Part shown: positions 9,034-16,482 of the stretch, piece by piece
Position numbering within the stretch: the first letter of the stretch is position 1
Layout: every line of letters starts with the position of its first letter
DNA from: Solibacillus merdavium
Lineage (GTDB): Bacteria; Bacillota; Bacilli; Bacillales_A; Planococcaceae
Assembly (NCBI RefSeq): GCF_014836935.1
Contig: NZ_JACSPW010000003.1
Span: 124,001-188,000, forward strand
Direction: 5' to 3'
DNA: 64,000 nt
Position numbers and translations under genes: made by a program
Notes under the pieces: model-generated
The model's input: the letters and a program-made list of their open reading frames with translations, nothing else
Databases searched by the model: none
What the model was told of the DNA's origin: nothing

Positions 9034-10503
9034 ATGAATATTGGACAAGTTTTAGCAAGTCGTGCAGCATTATTAGGAGAAAAAGTAGGATTTATTCATA
9101 ATGAGAAGCAGATTACTTTTGCAGAAATGAATATGCGAGCAAATAGTTTTTCACAATTTTTACAGCAAGAAGGTTTTAAAGCAGGGGATAAGATTGCGTT
9201 ACTTTGTAAAAATAATGAGCATGTTATTGCAGCATTTTTCGGAGCTGCAAAATTAGGCATTGTAACAGTAATGTTAAATTACCGATTACAAGCAGCAGAA
9301 CTTCAGTATATTGTAGAGCATAGCGATGCAAAATTACTCATTCATGATGAAGTGTTTAAAGAAGTTACTTCTCAATTAGGGGTGACGGCAATTGGTACAG
9401 ATGAGCTTCAGAAGCTTTATATGATAACAGCTCAAGAGCCTTTATATGTAACAGCAGATCATGAGCCGATTTTAATAATGTATACGTCAGGTACTACAGG
9501 AAAGCCAAAAGGCGCTTTACTTTCTCATATTAATTTACAGGCTGCTTCAATTGGTCTTAGCCATACAATTGATTGGTGGGAGCAAGACCGTTTCTTAATG
9601 GTAGCACCATTCTTCCATATAGGAGGCTTTGCGCCTTTAATAACTAATATTCATGTAGGGGCTACTATGATTTTAATGGAAGATTTCCACCCAGTTGACG
9701 CATGGAAAGCAATTCAAATACATCAAATTACAACAATGATGACTGTTCCCGCGATGTTATCATTCATGCTACAAACCTATCCGGTGGTAAAGTCGGATGT
9801 ATCTTCATTGCGTAATATTTCTTGTGGGGCATCAGTTGTTCCGGCATCACTTATTCTCGGTTTTAGGCAGCTAGGTGTACCGATTCAACAAGTGTACGGT
9901 GTAACAGAATTTACAGGTGGTGTATCGTTCTGGAAGGAGACACAGAATAAAGAGAAATTTACGTCAATGGGAAAACCAGTGATGCAATGTGGTATTCGCA
10001 TTGTTGATATTGAAACAAAGGAACCAGTGTCTACTGGAACAATCGGGGAAATTGTTCTTAGTGGTCCACAAGTGTTTGTTGGTTACTACAAAAACATTGA
10101 GGGTTACAATCAAACCGTTCGGAATGGTGAACTGTTTACAGGGGATGTTGGTTATTTTGATGAGGACGGTTTCTTATATGTAGTGGATCGCTTAAAAGAT
10201 ATGATTATCAGCGGTGGAGAAAACATTTATTCTGCAGAGCTCGAATTGACATTAGCACAGCATGAGGCAGTACTTGAAGTAGCTGTAGTAGGTGTACCTA
10301 ATGAGCGTTGGGGTGAAGTTCCTCGTGCATACGTTGTTGTAAAAGAAAATCATTCTGTAACAGAAGATGATATTATTGGATTCTGTAAAGAAAGGCTTGC
10401 CTCTTATAAATGTGTAAAAGAAGTAAGTTTTATAGAGCAATTACCTCGGAATGCAGTTGGAAAAATTCTTAAAAATCATTTAAAAGTAGCAAATCCAGTT
10501 TAA
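9034..10503 (+). CDS. Acyl-CoA synthetase (AMP-forming ligase)
   Basis: This member of the adenylate-forming superfamily activates a carboxylic acid to its CoA thioester via an acyl-adenylate. The P-loop-like motif YTSGTTGKPKGALL begins at about residue 150. The A5-type motif YGVTEFTGG, the adenylate-binding GELFTGDVGYFDEDGF, the hinge DRLKDMIISGGENIYS and the C-terminal catalytic lysine region (PRNAVGKILKNHL) are all present in 489 residues. It forms a two-gene unit with the AidB-like dehydrogenase and probably supplies its CoA substrate. Chain-length preference cannot be read. Confidence 0.9.
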   Translation: MNIGQVLASRAALLGEKVGFIHNEKQITFAEMNMRANSFSQFLQQEGFKAGDKIALLCKNNEHVIAAFFGAAKLGIVTVMLNYRLQAAELQYIVEHSDAKLLIHDEVFKEVTSQLGVTAIGTDELQKLYMITAQEPLYVTADHEPILIMYTSGTTGKPKGALLSHINLQAASIGLSHTIDWWEQDRFLMVAPFFHIGGFAPLITNIHVGATMILMEDFHPVDAWKAIQIHQITTMMTVPAMLSFMLQTYPVVKSDVSSLRNISCGASVVPASLILGFRQLGVPIQQVYGVTEFTGGVSFWKETQNKEKFTSMGKPVMQCGIRIVDIETKEPVSTGTIGEIVLSGPQVFVGYYKNIEGYNQTVRNGELFTGDVGYFDEDGFLYVVDRLKDMIISGGENIYSAELELTLAQHEAVLEVAVVGVPNERWGEVPRAYVVVKENHSVTEDDIIGFCKERLASYKCVKEVSFIEQLPRNAVGKILKNHLKVANPV

Positions 10504-10512
10504 TTTATTTAT

Positions 10513-10550
10513 AGGGTGATAGGGTATTAAGCCACTATCACCTTGTTTTA
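10513..10550. terminator. Bidirectional terminator between ligase and TetR genes
   Basis: GGTGATAG (10515-10522) pairs with CTATCACC (10535-10542). T-runs or A-runs flank both sides, so it can end the converging ligase and TetR transcripts. The TetR stop codon lies within its downstream flank. Confidence 0.7.
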
Positions 10551-11093
10551 TAATCTTTTTTTTAATTGCATAATATAATAATCAGCGAGCCTCTGAATAG
10601 CATCAAAATTAGTTTCATCATTTCGATCCGGTATTTTCTTATATGAAATAATTAAACCGTTTAAAGTAGAAAATAATAATTGTGCTTCGATTTTTGCGTT
10701 TTCCCCTGCTATCATATTTTCGAGTAAATCCAGGAAATAATTAATTTCATTTGAAATCGGCAATATATTTTTTTCGTTCTCTTTATCTAATGAAAAATAG
10801 GTCATAATTTCAAATAATACTTCAGAAATTAACATGTGATGTAAATATGTTTTGACCAATGCTTCCAATGTTTCGGCAGTTTGTAATACATTTATTAGCT
10901 CCTGACTTGCAGACTGCATTGCAGCATAATATAAATCTTCCTGGGTATCGTAATATTTATAAATAGATGCTGGTGAAATGCCGGCAGCTTTTGCAATTTG
11001 ACGGATTGTTACATTTTTGAAGGATTGCTTACTAAATAATTTTATGGACTCTTTTAATATATTTTGTTTTGTAAGTTCACCTTTTGTCTTCAT
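10548..11093 (-). CDS. TetR/AcrR-family transcriptional regulator
   Basis: This repressor-type protein has 181 residues, starting at the ATG with AAAGGAG 6 bases upstream; a frame 12 codons longer has no such site. The N-terminal HTH (about residues 5-50) reads ILKESIKLFSKQSFKNVTIRQIAKAAGISPASIYKYY, the classical TetR signature. The C-terminal helical domain is divergent and would bind the inducer. It converges on the dehydrogenase/ligase pair, and local control of those genes by an acyl-CoA ligand is a reasonable inference, although no operator was identified near 7400. Confidence 0.88.
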   Translation of the reverse strand: MKTKGELTKQNILKESIKLFSKQSFKNVTIRQIAKAAGISPASIYKYYDTQEDLYYAAMQSASQELINVLQTAETLEALVKTYLHHMLISEVLFEIMTYFSLDKENEKNILPISNEINYFLDLLENMIAGENAKIEAQLLFSTLNGLIISYKKIPDRNDETNFDAIQRLADYYIMQLKKRL

Positions 11094-11234
11094 ATTTTCT
11101 CCTTTAGGAATAATAGTTAATAAATTCATTATATCGATTAATATCGAATATCTAAAGGGGGTGAGAAGATCTTGGAGTCCTTTTCATTCGAAATAGCCAA
11201 AAGGGTCAATCGCATCAGTAATTAGAACGATTTT

Positions 11235-12248
11235 TTAATTCCAATAAAAATAAAGCCCATGCCCATCCGTATTTTTCAATACTTTTAAGTTAGTTGTCTC
11301 ATTCGAATTGATATAATCCACATGTAAATGTTGATCGTACATATTATTATAAACATGGTAAATCGGTGTTTTGCTGCTTAAATTATTGATCATTGATAAT
11401 AAGTCTTCCTTTAATTCTAAAGGGAACTGATTAGCAACATGCGTATGAAAAATGACAATTTGTGTTTCTTCATTTAGTTCGCCAATATACTGTGGAATCA
11501 ACTTTCTGAAATCACCTTCTAATAAAGTTTTCTCACAGTTTAAATGGATTTCGCGCGCCTTTTTTAAATTTTCTTTTCGTTGCTGTTGCTCTGGCCAAAT
11601 TAAGCATTGGAGCCAATAATAGTCGTCTTCCTCTTTTAAGTCGATAATGTTTAAGTCAATTCCTAAGCGGTTTTTAATTTCAAACGTATCTATCCCGATT
11701 AAAGTATCTCCTAAATTCTTCGCGTGTATCTGAAGGGAACTTCCTTTAGCTCCATAATGAATAGGATCAGATTGATGAATTTCATATTGATAATAATCAA
11801 GGTTTAATAATAATCCTGCACTTGTTCCAATCTCAATAAGTGTTAATGGTTTGTTACTTCGTTTAAAAATTTCATGGAAAATGGGGTACAGGTAGGCTGC
11901 TCGTTGAACCTCATTTGTTTGCACTTTTTTCGTTTGGAATAATTGAATTAACTCGTGTTTATTTTCCTTACAGAAATCCTTTAATAAATGAAAGTTCGTT
12001 TCGAATTCGGTTTCTTCCAGGTGAAGAAAACAGTGAGCTAATGGTCGTCTTGATCTTAATGCTAAATATTGCACCGAAGCAAAAAAGAGATTTGGTTTCG
12101 GTTGTGTCTTGGGAATATGCTCGATTAAATCCAGCAGAAAATCATCCTGAACGATGCGATGGCACCAAAATTCATATAGAGGGCTGTTATCTTTTGCTTC
12201 CATTTCTGCAAAGCGTTTAAAAGTTGAGATATTTTGATTTTTTCCCAT
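11235..12248 (-). CDS. DUF2332 domain-containing protein
   Basis: This is a soluble 337-residue protein matching DUF2332. It contains SPLYEFWCHRIVQDDFLLDLI and LFFASVQYLAL near the N-terminus, and an SAM-binding-like glycine motif, LIEIGTSAGLLLNLDYYQYE, at about residue 140. That motif suggests a Rossmann methyltransferase fold, but no activity is established for the family. I chose the second ATG, which has GAAGG 7 bases upstream; an ATG two codons earlier sits directly on that site. It is divergent from the lysR gene with about 110 bases between them, which suggests possible control by LysR. Confidence 0.75.
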   Translation of the reverse strand: MGKNQNISTFKRFAEMEAKDNSPLYEFWCHRIVQDDFLLDLIEHIPKTQPKPNLFFASVQYLALRSRRPLAHCFLHLEETEFETNFHLLKDFCKENKHELIQLFQTKKVQTNEVQRAAYLYPIFHEIFKRSNKPLTLIEIGTSAGLLLNLDYYQYEIHQSDPIHYGAKGSSLQIHAKNLGDTLIGIDTFEIKNRLGIDLNIIDLKEEDDYYWLQCLIWPEQQQRKENLKKAREIHLNCEKTLLEGDFRKLIPQYIGELNEETQIVIFHTHVANQFPLELKEDLLSMINNLSSKTPIYHVYNNMYDQHLHVDYINSNETTNLKVLKNTDGHGLYFYWN

Positions 12249-12360
12249 GTTCATACCTTCTTTCTTTTAAGTGACTTTATCGTATAATAAAAGTTAAATT
12301 AACTGAATTAATAAAAATTAATAAAATTGATTAATATTATTAATTAGAAGAAGGTGAATC

Positions 12361-13248
12361 ATGGAGTTAAAATGGTTGAAAACTTTCGTGACAGTTTATG
12401 AGTGCGGCAATTTTAGGGTAGCTGCTGAAAAGTTATTTATTTCGCAACCAAGCATTTCCGTACATATAAAATTATTGGAAGAAGATTTAAAGGTACCTCT
12501 CTTTGTGAGAAATCATACACAAATTCAACTTACAAGAGAAGGAGATTATTTTTATCCTTTAGCGAAAGAGATTTTAGAGAAGGTTAATGAAAATAAAAAG
12601 TTATTATTAACGTATTCAAATTCTGAAAAGATCCAATTATCCATTGCGCTGTCTCCAATATTGGTAACAACAAAACTACCAGAAATTTTGTATGAATTTA
12701 TGTCCCATTTTACAAACTACGAGCTTGATATCGTAATAGAAGAATCACATGATATAGATGTTTTAATTCGCTTACAAACGGTTCACCTTGCGATAGGTAC
12801 AAGCAACAGTAAGTTTAAAGATATTCATGCAGAAAAATTACAAACAAGTCCACTTGTTTTAGCTTACTCACCTTCATTCAAAGATGAAGATAAAAAAATA
12901 TCTATTATCTTGTCAGAACTATTAAAGGGTTATCCAATGTTTGTAGGCTATTTGGAGGGAATAGAGCCGCTATTAACACTAATTGAACAAGAGCACAAAA
13001 TTGCCCGGAAAAATACAATAAAAGAAAGCAATATCGTGAAACAACTAGTATTAGGCGGTTTAGGAATTGGGTTTTTACCTAAGTTTCTCATAGAAGAAGA
13101 ACTGGCAGAGGGGAGATTAAAAATTTTAGAATTAAAACCGCATATGCATTTGTTTCCTGTAGAAATTTATATGAAGCACGTTCGAGAGAGCGAGCAATTA
13201 TTGCCTTTATTAAACTTTATTAGAAAAAAATATAATTCGAATTTTTAA
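12361..13248 (+). CDS. LysR-family transcriptional regulator
   Basis: A 295-residue LysR-type regulator. The winged HTH occupies residues 1-60 (LKTFVTVYECGNFRVAAEKLFISQPSISVHIKLLEEDL), followed by a linker helix and a two-lobed periplasmic-binding-like effector domain (residues 90-290; LVLGGLGIGFLPKFLIEEEL). An AGAAGGTG site precedes the ATG. LysR genes usually regulate a divergent neighbour, which here is the DUF2332 gene. Its 3' end is part of a 61-bp sequence found again 2.3 kb downstream, indicating that DNA was inserted after it. Confidence 0.9.
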   Translation: MELKWLKTFVTVYECGNFRVAAEKLFISQPSISVHIKLLEEDLKVPLFVRNHTQIQLTREGDYFYPLAKEILEKVNENKKLLLTYSNSEKIQLSIALSPILVTTKLPEILYEFMSHFTNYELDIVIEESHDIDVLIRLQTVHLAIGTSNSKFKDIHAEKLQTSPLVLAYSPSFKDEDKKISIILSELLKGYPMFVGYLEGIEPLLTLIEQEHKIARKNTIKESNIVKQLVLGGLGIGFLPKFLIEEELAEGRLKILELKPHMHLFPVEIYMKHVRESEQLLPLLNFIRKKYNSNF

Positions 13249-13267
13249 CAGCACCAATTAAAAAGCC
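13207..13267 (+). repeat. 61-bp direct repeat, copy 1 (lysR 3' end)
   Basis: This covers the last codons of lysR and the bases after its stop. It matches 15546-15606 in the same orientation with about four mismatches and no gaps. Copy 1 ends in AAAAAGCC, which in copy 2 continues into the methyltransferase terminator. Confidence 0.85.
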
Positions 13268-13462
13268 TTTAAAGTTTGTTTTCAGTATTTAGTGGATAAA
13301 TGTTAGGTCACTGGACAGGCATGCGCCAATATCGGATTGAATACATTTATCTTGATTTGTTTAGTTTATTAAAGCATTTAAATTTTAGGGCAGCAGCGCT
13401 CGCTTAGATCATGTGCCCCCCTAATAATGCTATACTTATAAATAATTTTTATCTTTTGTAAA

Positions 13463-13673
13463 TTGAATTGCGTAAGGAGATAAATAGCGGAAGGAATTTC
13501 CGTTATTTCGAAAATGACATAAAAAATAGTCGAAATAAGGGAAGAAAATTCCGCTATTGACCTAAAAGACGTGAAATATCGGGATTTTATTTGAAATAAC
13601 GGAAAAACGTTCCCTTATTTATCCCGAAATGAGCTACATCCTTCGAATAACGGTAAAATCTTCCCTTATTTTA
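13463..13673 (+). repeat. Hairpin-array repeat, copy A (complete)
   Basis: Four imperfect inverted repeats of 26-27 bp lie at about 13482-13508, 13533-13558, 13594-13620 and 13646-13672. Each is of the form AAATAACGG...TTCCCTTATTT, separated by conserved spacers. The left edge is ATTGAATTGCGTA. The same order, spacing and spacer words recur in copies B to E. It occupies most of the gap between lysR and the small-protein island. No open frame is present. Confidence 0.85.
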
Positions 13674-13728
13674 GGCGGGCACTATACGTTATGGTGATGA
13701 ACGCATTTTGTTTTAAAGGAGACTGAAC

Positions 13729-14145
13729 ATGACGGAACATATACACATACAGCATTTAATGGAAAAATGCGTTCTACATGAAACAATCGATAGTCTTCAT
13801 TTTTGGGGACCTGCCATACAGCTTTCAACAAGCAATAGTCGCTATGATGAAGTGACACTTCGAATTGAGGGAACGTTTAAGTTGACGCAAAATGGTGAGA
13901 CAACCGTTGTGAAACGAGAGGCGAAAGATAAATTATTGTATTTGACTGCACTCGCTCGTCAGAAAATTTCGTTAGTTCAATTACTACTACCGAACAATCT
14001 TTGCCTTCAATTTGTATCAGGAATGCAGCTAGAAGTGATTGGAGATAATGATCAATTTGAGGGCTGGCAATTACAGGCGCAAGTGGACGATGATGTTGTA
14101 TTAATCGTTGCAGGACCTGGTGAGCAATTGTCGTTATTTGAATAA
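13729..14145 (+). CDS. DUF6188-like small protein
   Basis: This encodes 138 residues, soluble and beta-rich. The pattern of a middle strand LRIEGTFKLTQNG and a closing FEGWQLQAQVDDDVVLIVAGPGEQLSLFE resembles DUF6188 proteins, as I recall them; these are small and uncharacterised and often sit among polymorphic-toxin immunity genes. It has an AAAGGAG site 6 bases before the ATG. It is the first gene of a four-gene island bracketed by a direct repeat. Function unknown; an immunity role is a guess from context. Confidence 0.55.
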   Translation: MTEHIHIQHLMEKCVLHETIDSLHFWGPAIQLSTSNSRYDEVTLRIEGTFKLTQNGETTVVKREAKDKLLYLTALARQKISLVQLLLPNNLCLQFVSGMQLEVIGDNDQFEGWQLQAQVDDDVVLIVAGPGEQLSLFE

Positions 14146-14229
14146 AAAGCTGCCATCAAGTCGTAGCATAGAGCACGTCGGATGACCAAGTTTGCGATTG
14201 CATTCAAGTGAAAGGGAAGGGTTGCCAGT

Positions 14230-14727
14230 ATGAAGTTTGTTCCGTATAAAAATAACGTACGATCTTTGAAATTAGACGACAGCTTTTCCGCTTACGAAAT
14301 CGTGAGCGAACAGCAAACACCGATTGTTATGCAAACGTTCGCACAAAGTCGTTGGACGTTCCCGATGACGCTTTATTTTGGATCGTATTCGTTTGAAAAA
14401 GATGAGATTTTGAACGCGCCTTACCCAGTCAAAGAAATGGCAACGATTAAAAAAATTATTCGTTTCTCAACGAAAGGCTTTCACCGGGAGTACTTACCCG
14501 CATTTGTCCTGCAAATCGAAAATGAAGAAATGCTCGAGCATGCGTTGGAGGAGTTTTTCTATGTTGCCGAGCAAAATTTGTTTTTTGCGTTAACGAATGA
14601 GCCAAGTCTAACGTATAAAGGCTATCACGTCACGACGACGAGTGAAACGGTGGAAATTATATTCGCAGATTATGACGGACAGGCGGCGATTTTTTTGATT
14701 AACAGTAAGAAGGATCTTTATGAGTAA
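14230..14727 (+). CDS. Hypothetical protein of the bracketed island
   Basis: This encodes 165 residues without signal peptide or membrane helices. I do not recognise the family. It alternates short strands and helices (RSLKLDDSFSAYEIV; LEHALEEFFYVAEQNLFFAL) and has no cysteine pair or catalytic motif. GAAAGGGAAGGG lies just before the ATG. Several local codons (CGT, ACG, GCG) make it slightly more GC-rich than its neighbours, which would fit recent acquisition. It is followed within its own stop codon by the start of a disrupted small frame. Confidence 0.6.
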   Translation: MKFVPYKNNVRSLKLDDSFSAYEIVSEQQTPIVMQTFAQSRWTFPMTLYFGSYSFEKDEILNAPYPVKEMATIKKIIRFSTKGFHREYLPAFVLQIENEEMLEHALEEFFYVAEQNLFFALTNEPSLTYKGYHVTTTSETVEIIFADYDGQAAIFLINSKKDLYE

Positions 14728-14973
14728 AATTATTGAACCATTTATCATAGGTCAGTCAAAACAGAACGAGCAGAAGTAGAGATACGTTAATATTATGATG
14801 CACATGGATCATGATGAAGGAAAGTTGTGTTCGGGTACGTTTTATGGTGACGTAGTCGACACGAAGAAGCTTTCATTTTTATCCAACATTGATTATCCAA
14901 CCTTACCAACTGGGGCACATATTCAATTTGTCGATGCGTTTACAGGAGTGGTTTACTGGTTTGATAATCGGTA
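14720..14973 (+). pseudogene. Small gene apparently broken by a frameshift
   Basis: A frame starts at an ATG (14720) overlapping the previous stop and encodes MSKIIEPFIIGQS before diverging and ending near 14796. A second frame, 14794-14973, encodes 59 residues ending in LPTGAHIQFVDAFTGVVYWFDNR-like sequence up to its stop. The pair reads like one protein of about 80 residues with a single indel near 14760-14790. The second part could instead be a real 59-residue protein (ATG at 14794), but it lacks a good ribosome site. Family unknown. Confidence 0.4.
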
Positions 14974-14991
14974 AAGGGAGGTGAGGACAAG

Positions 14992-15426
14992 ATGGAACAA
15001 TTTATTCTAAATGGACAAATTGTGAATGTGGATGTTCAGAAGACAAAAGATTTATATAAGGAACTTCCTTTAGTTTCTGAAAAAGAACATTGTGGTTGTT
15101 CAGATTGTGCTTACTATGCAAAAGCAATTGTTCATACCACTCCAGCAATCCAACAGTTTTTTGAACAATTCGGCTTAGATCCTAGGAAAGAAGCTGAAGT
15201 ATGGAGAGCTTGCAAAAATGATGACGGTACCTATTATTATGTAGCAGATTATCATTTTATTGGCGAAATCCCTAATGTTAGAGAATTAGATTGGATTGAC
15301 ATAGATGATGCGTCATTCGGTTTAACAAATCATACTGGAAGTTTGACTTCTCCAATGATTCCCGAAACGTTTACTCCACCTATTATTGAGATGGCTGTAA
15401 AAATTAATTTGCGCTCTGATATTTAG
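14992..15426 (+). CDS. Cys-motif hypothetical protein, possible immunity-type family
   Basis: The 144-residue soluble protein has a CGCSDC cysteine cluster at about residues 34-39 followed by AYYAKAI, then FFEQFGLDPRKEAEVW. This combination of a cysteine cluster and an LGxDPxKxxEVW-like segment is one I associate with a widespread uncharacterised family found near polymorphic toxins, but I cannot name an accession. AGGGAGGTGAGG precedes the ATG. The cysteines may bind zinc. It is the last gene of the island; the second copy of the lysR-end repeat begins 120 bases later. Confidence 0.6.
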   Translation: MEQFILNGQIVNVDVQKTKDLYKELPLVSEKEHCGCSDCAYYAKAIVHTTPAIQQFFEQFGLDPRKEAEVWRACKNDDGTYYYVADYHFIGEIPNVRELDWIDIDDASFGLTNHTGSLTSPMIPETFTPPIIEMAVKINLRSDI

Positions 15427-15545
15427 AGAACAGCAGACGTATAGAGATTCCTAAACACGTAGAGGATGCTATTAATTGTAGAATCATCGCTTAAATAATT
15501 CCCGGGGAGATTAAAGTCAGATGCAATAGTCTTTGTGAGTCCTGC

Positions 15546-15606
15546 TTATTAAATTTTATTTGAGAAAAATATAATTCGAATTTTTAATAGCACCAATTAA
15601 AAAGCC
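15546..15606 (+). repeat. 61-bp direct repeat, copy 2 (lysR-end fragment)
   Basis: This is a near-identical copy of 13207-13267, including the bases that encode the LysR C-terminus (KYNSNF and stop) but with no lysR gene upstream. It runs directly into the methyltransferase terminator, so this copy marks the likely original lysR-methyltransferase junction. Confidence 0.85.
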
Positions 15607-15627
15607 CCTTCTAATATAGAAGGGGGG
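15597..15627 (-). terminator. Terminator of the methyltransferase gene
   Basis: CCCCTTCT (15605-15612) and AGAAGGGG (15618-15625) form an 8-bp GC-rich stem. Read on the minus strand it is followed by CTTTTTAA, as expected for the methyltransferase transcript. Confidence 0.8.
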
Positions 15628-15646
15628 AAATCTTAAGGCACCCGTA

Positions 15647-16402
15647 TTAAACTTCCTTTACCCTTGCATGAATCACCATCGAAATACTATTTGCATCAAA
15701 GACTGCTTTTGTCCAGGAACCATAAATATGAATTAGTTCAAATCCATGCTGTTCTAGAAGCCGTTTCATTTCTAATGGATATGTATATCTTAAATTAATA
15801 CTATCTATATATTCATTTTGTGTAGATATATAGGTGGAAGTACAATGCAATATTTGTGTTAAAGGATCATAATTTTCCTTGTTGACGACGTGGAATGTTT
15901 CACCATTTTTCTTTACAGTTTCCTCATAAATTTCTTCTTTCGCAAGTTCATGGAGAATCGGATTTCGCGTATCAAATAGAAATTCGCCACCTGGATTTAA
16001 ATGCTTTTTGACTGATTTAAAAAGAGCATTTTGGCTTTCGTTCGTTAAGAAATGTTGAAAGGAATTACCGGTCATATAAATAAAATTTGATTTAATTGGT
16101 AAGTTCAATTGTGTGCAGTCTTGTACACTTAATTGAATGTCAACATCTTCACTAAGGGCCTTTTTCTGTGCAAAATCCAGCATACCTTGATCAATATCAA
16201 CACCATAAACCGTATGACCTTTTTTGGCTAATGGGATGGCCAAGCGTCCTGTACCACAAGCAAGTTCAATAATGGCGCTCTTGTTTTCTCCTAAATAAGC
16301 CTCGATAAAATTTAAATCTGCTGTGTAATTTTTATAAGTCTCATCATATTCTTCCGGTAGTTTGTATTTAGAGAGATTATCACTGAATTCATTTATTAAC
16401 AT
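15647..16402 (-). CDS. Class I SAM-dependent methyltransferase
   Basis: This 251-residue Rossmann methyltransferase has motif I at about residues 42-57 (IIELACGTGRLAIPLAKKG), an acidic motif II (VYGVDIDQGMLDFA), and the post-motif strands LSVQDCTQLNLP and NPGGEFLFDTRNP typical of small-molecule or UbiE-like enzymes. The C-terminal part (LRYTYPLEMKRLLEQHGFELIHIYG) is the common closing element of this group. Substrate unknown. GAGG lies 11 bases before the ATG. It is transcribed with, or just after, the phosphodiesterase gene. Confidence 0.88.
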   Translation of the reverse strand: MLINEFSDNLSKYKLPEEYDETYKNYTADLNFIEAYLGENKSAIIELACGTGRLAIPLAKKGHTVYGVDIDQGMLDFAQKKALSEDVDIQLSVQDCTQLNLPIKSNFIYMTGNSFQHFLTNESQNALFKSVKKHLNPGGEFLFDTRNPILHELAKEEIYEETVKKNGETFHVVNKENYDPLTQILHCTSTYISTQNEYIDSINLRYTYPLEMKRLLEQHGFELIHIYGSWTKAVFDANSISMVIHARVKEV

Positions 16403-16437
16403 ATAGTTAGTTACCTCGCAATTTTGGTTAAGTTGAT

Positions 16438-16469
16438 AAGCCGCCTATCATTAAAATGACAAACGGCTT
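16438..16469. terminator. Weak hairpin between phosphodiesterase and methyltransferase genes
   Basis: AAGCCG and CGGCTT bracket an inner pairing of TATCATT with AATGACA-like bases. No strong T-run follows, so it may be an attenuating or mRNA-stabilising hairpin. Confidence 0.4.
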
Positions 16470-16482
16470 AAAGAAGTAGTCA

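Noticed and set aside
13463-13673. CRISPR-like array
   Set aside because: Only four units per locus, the units are imperfect inverted repeats with conserved (not unique) spacers, and no cas gene is near.
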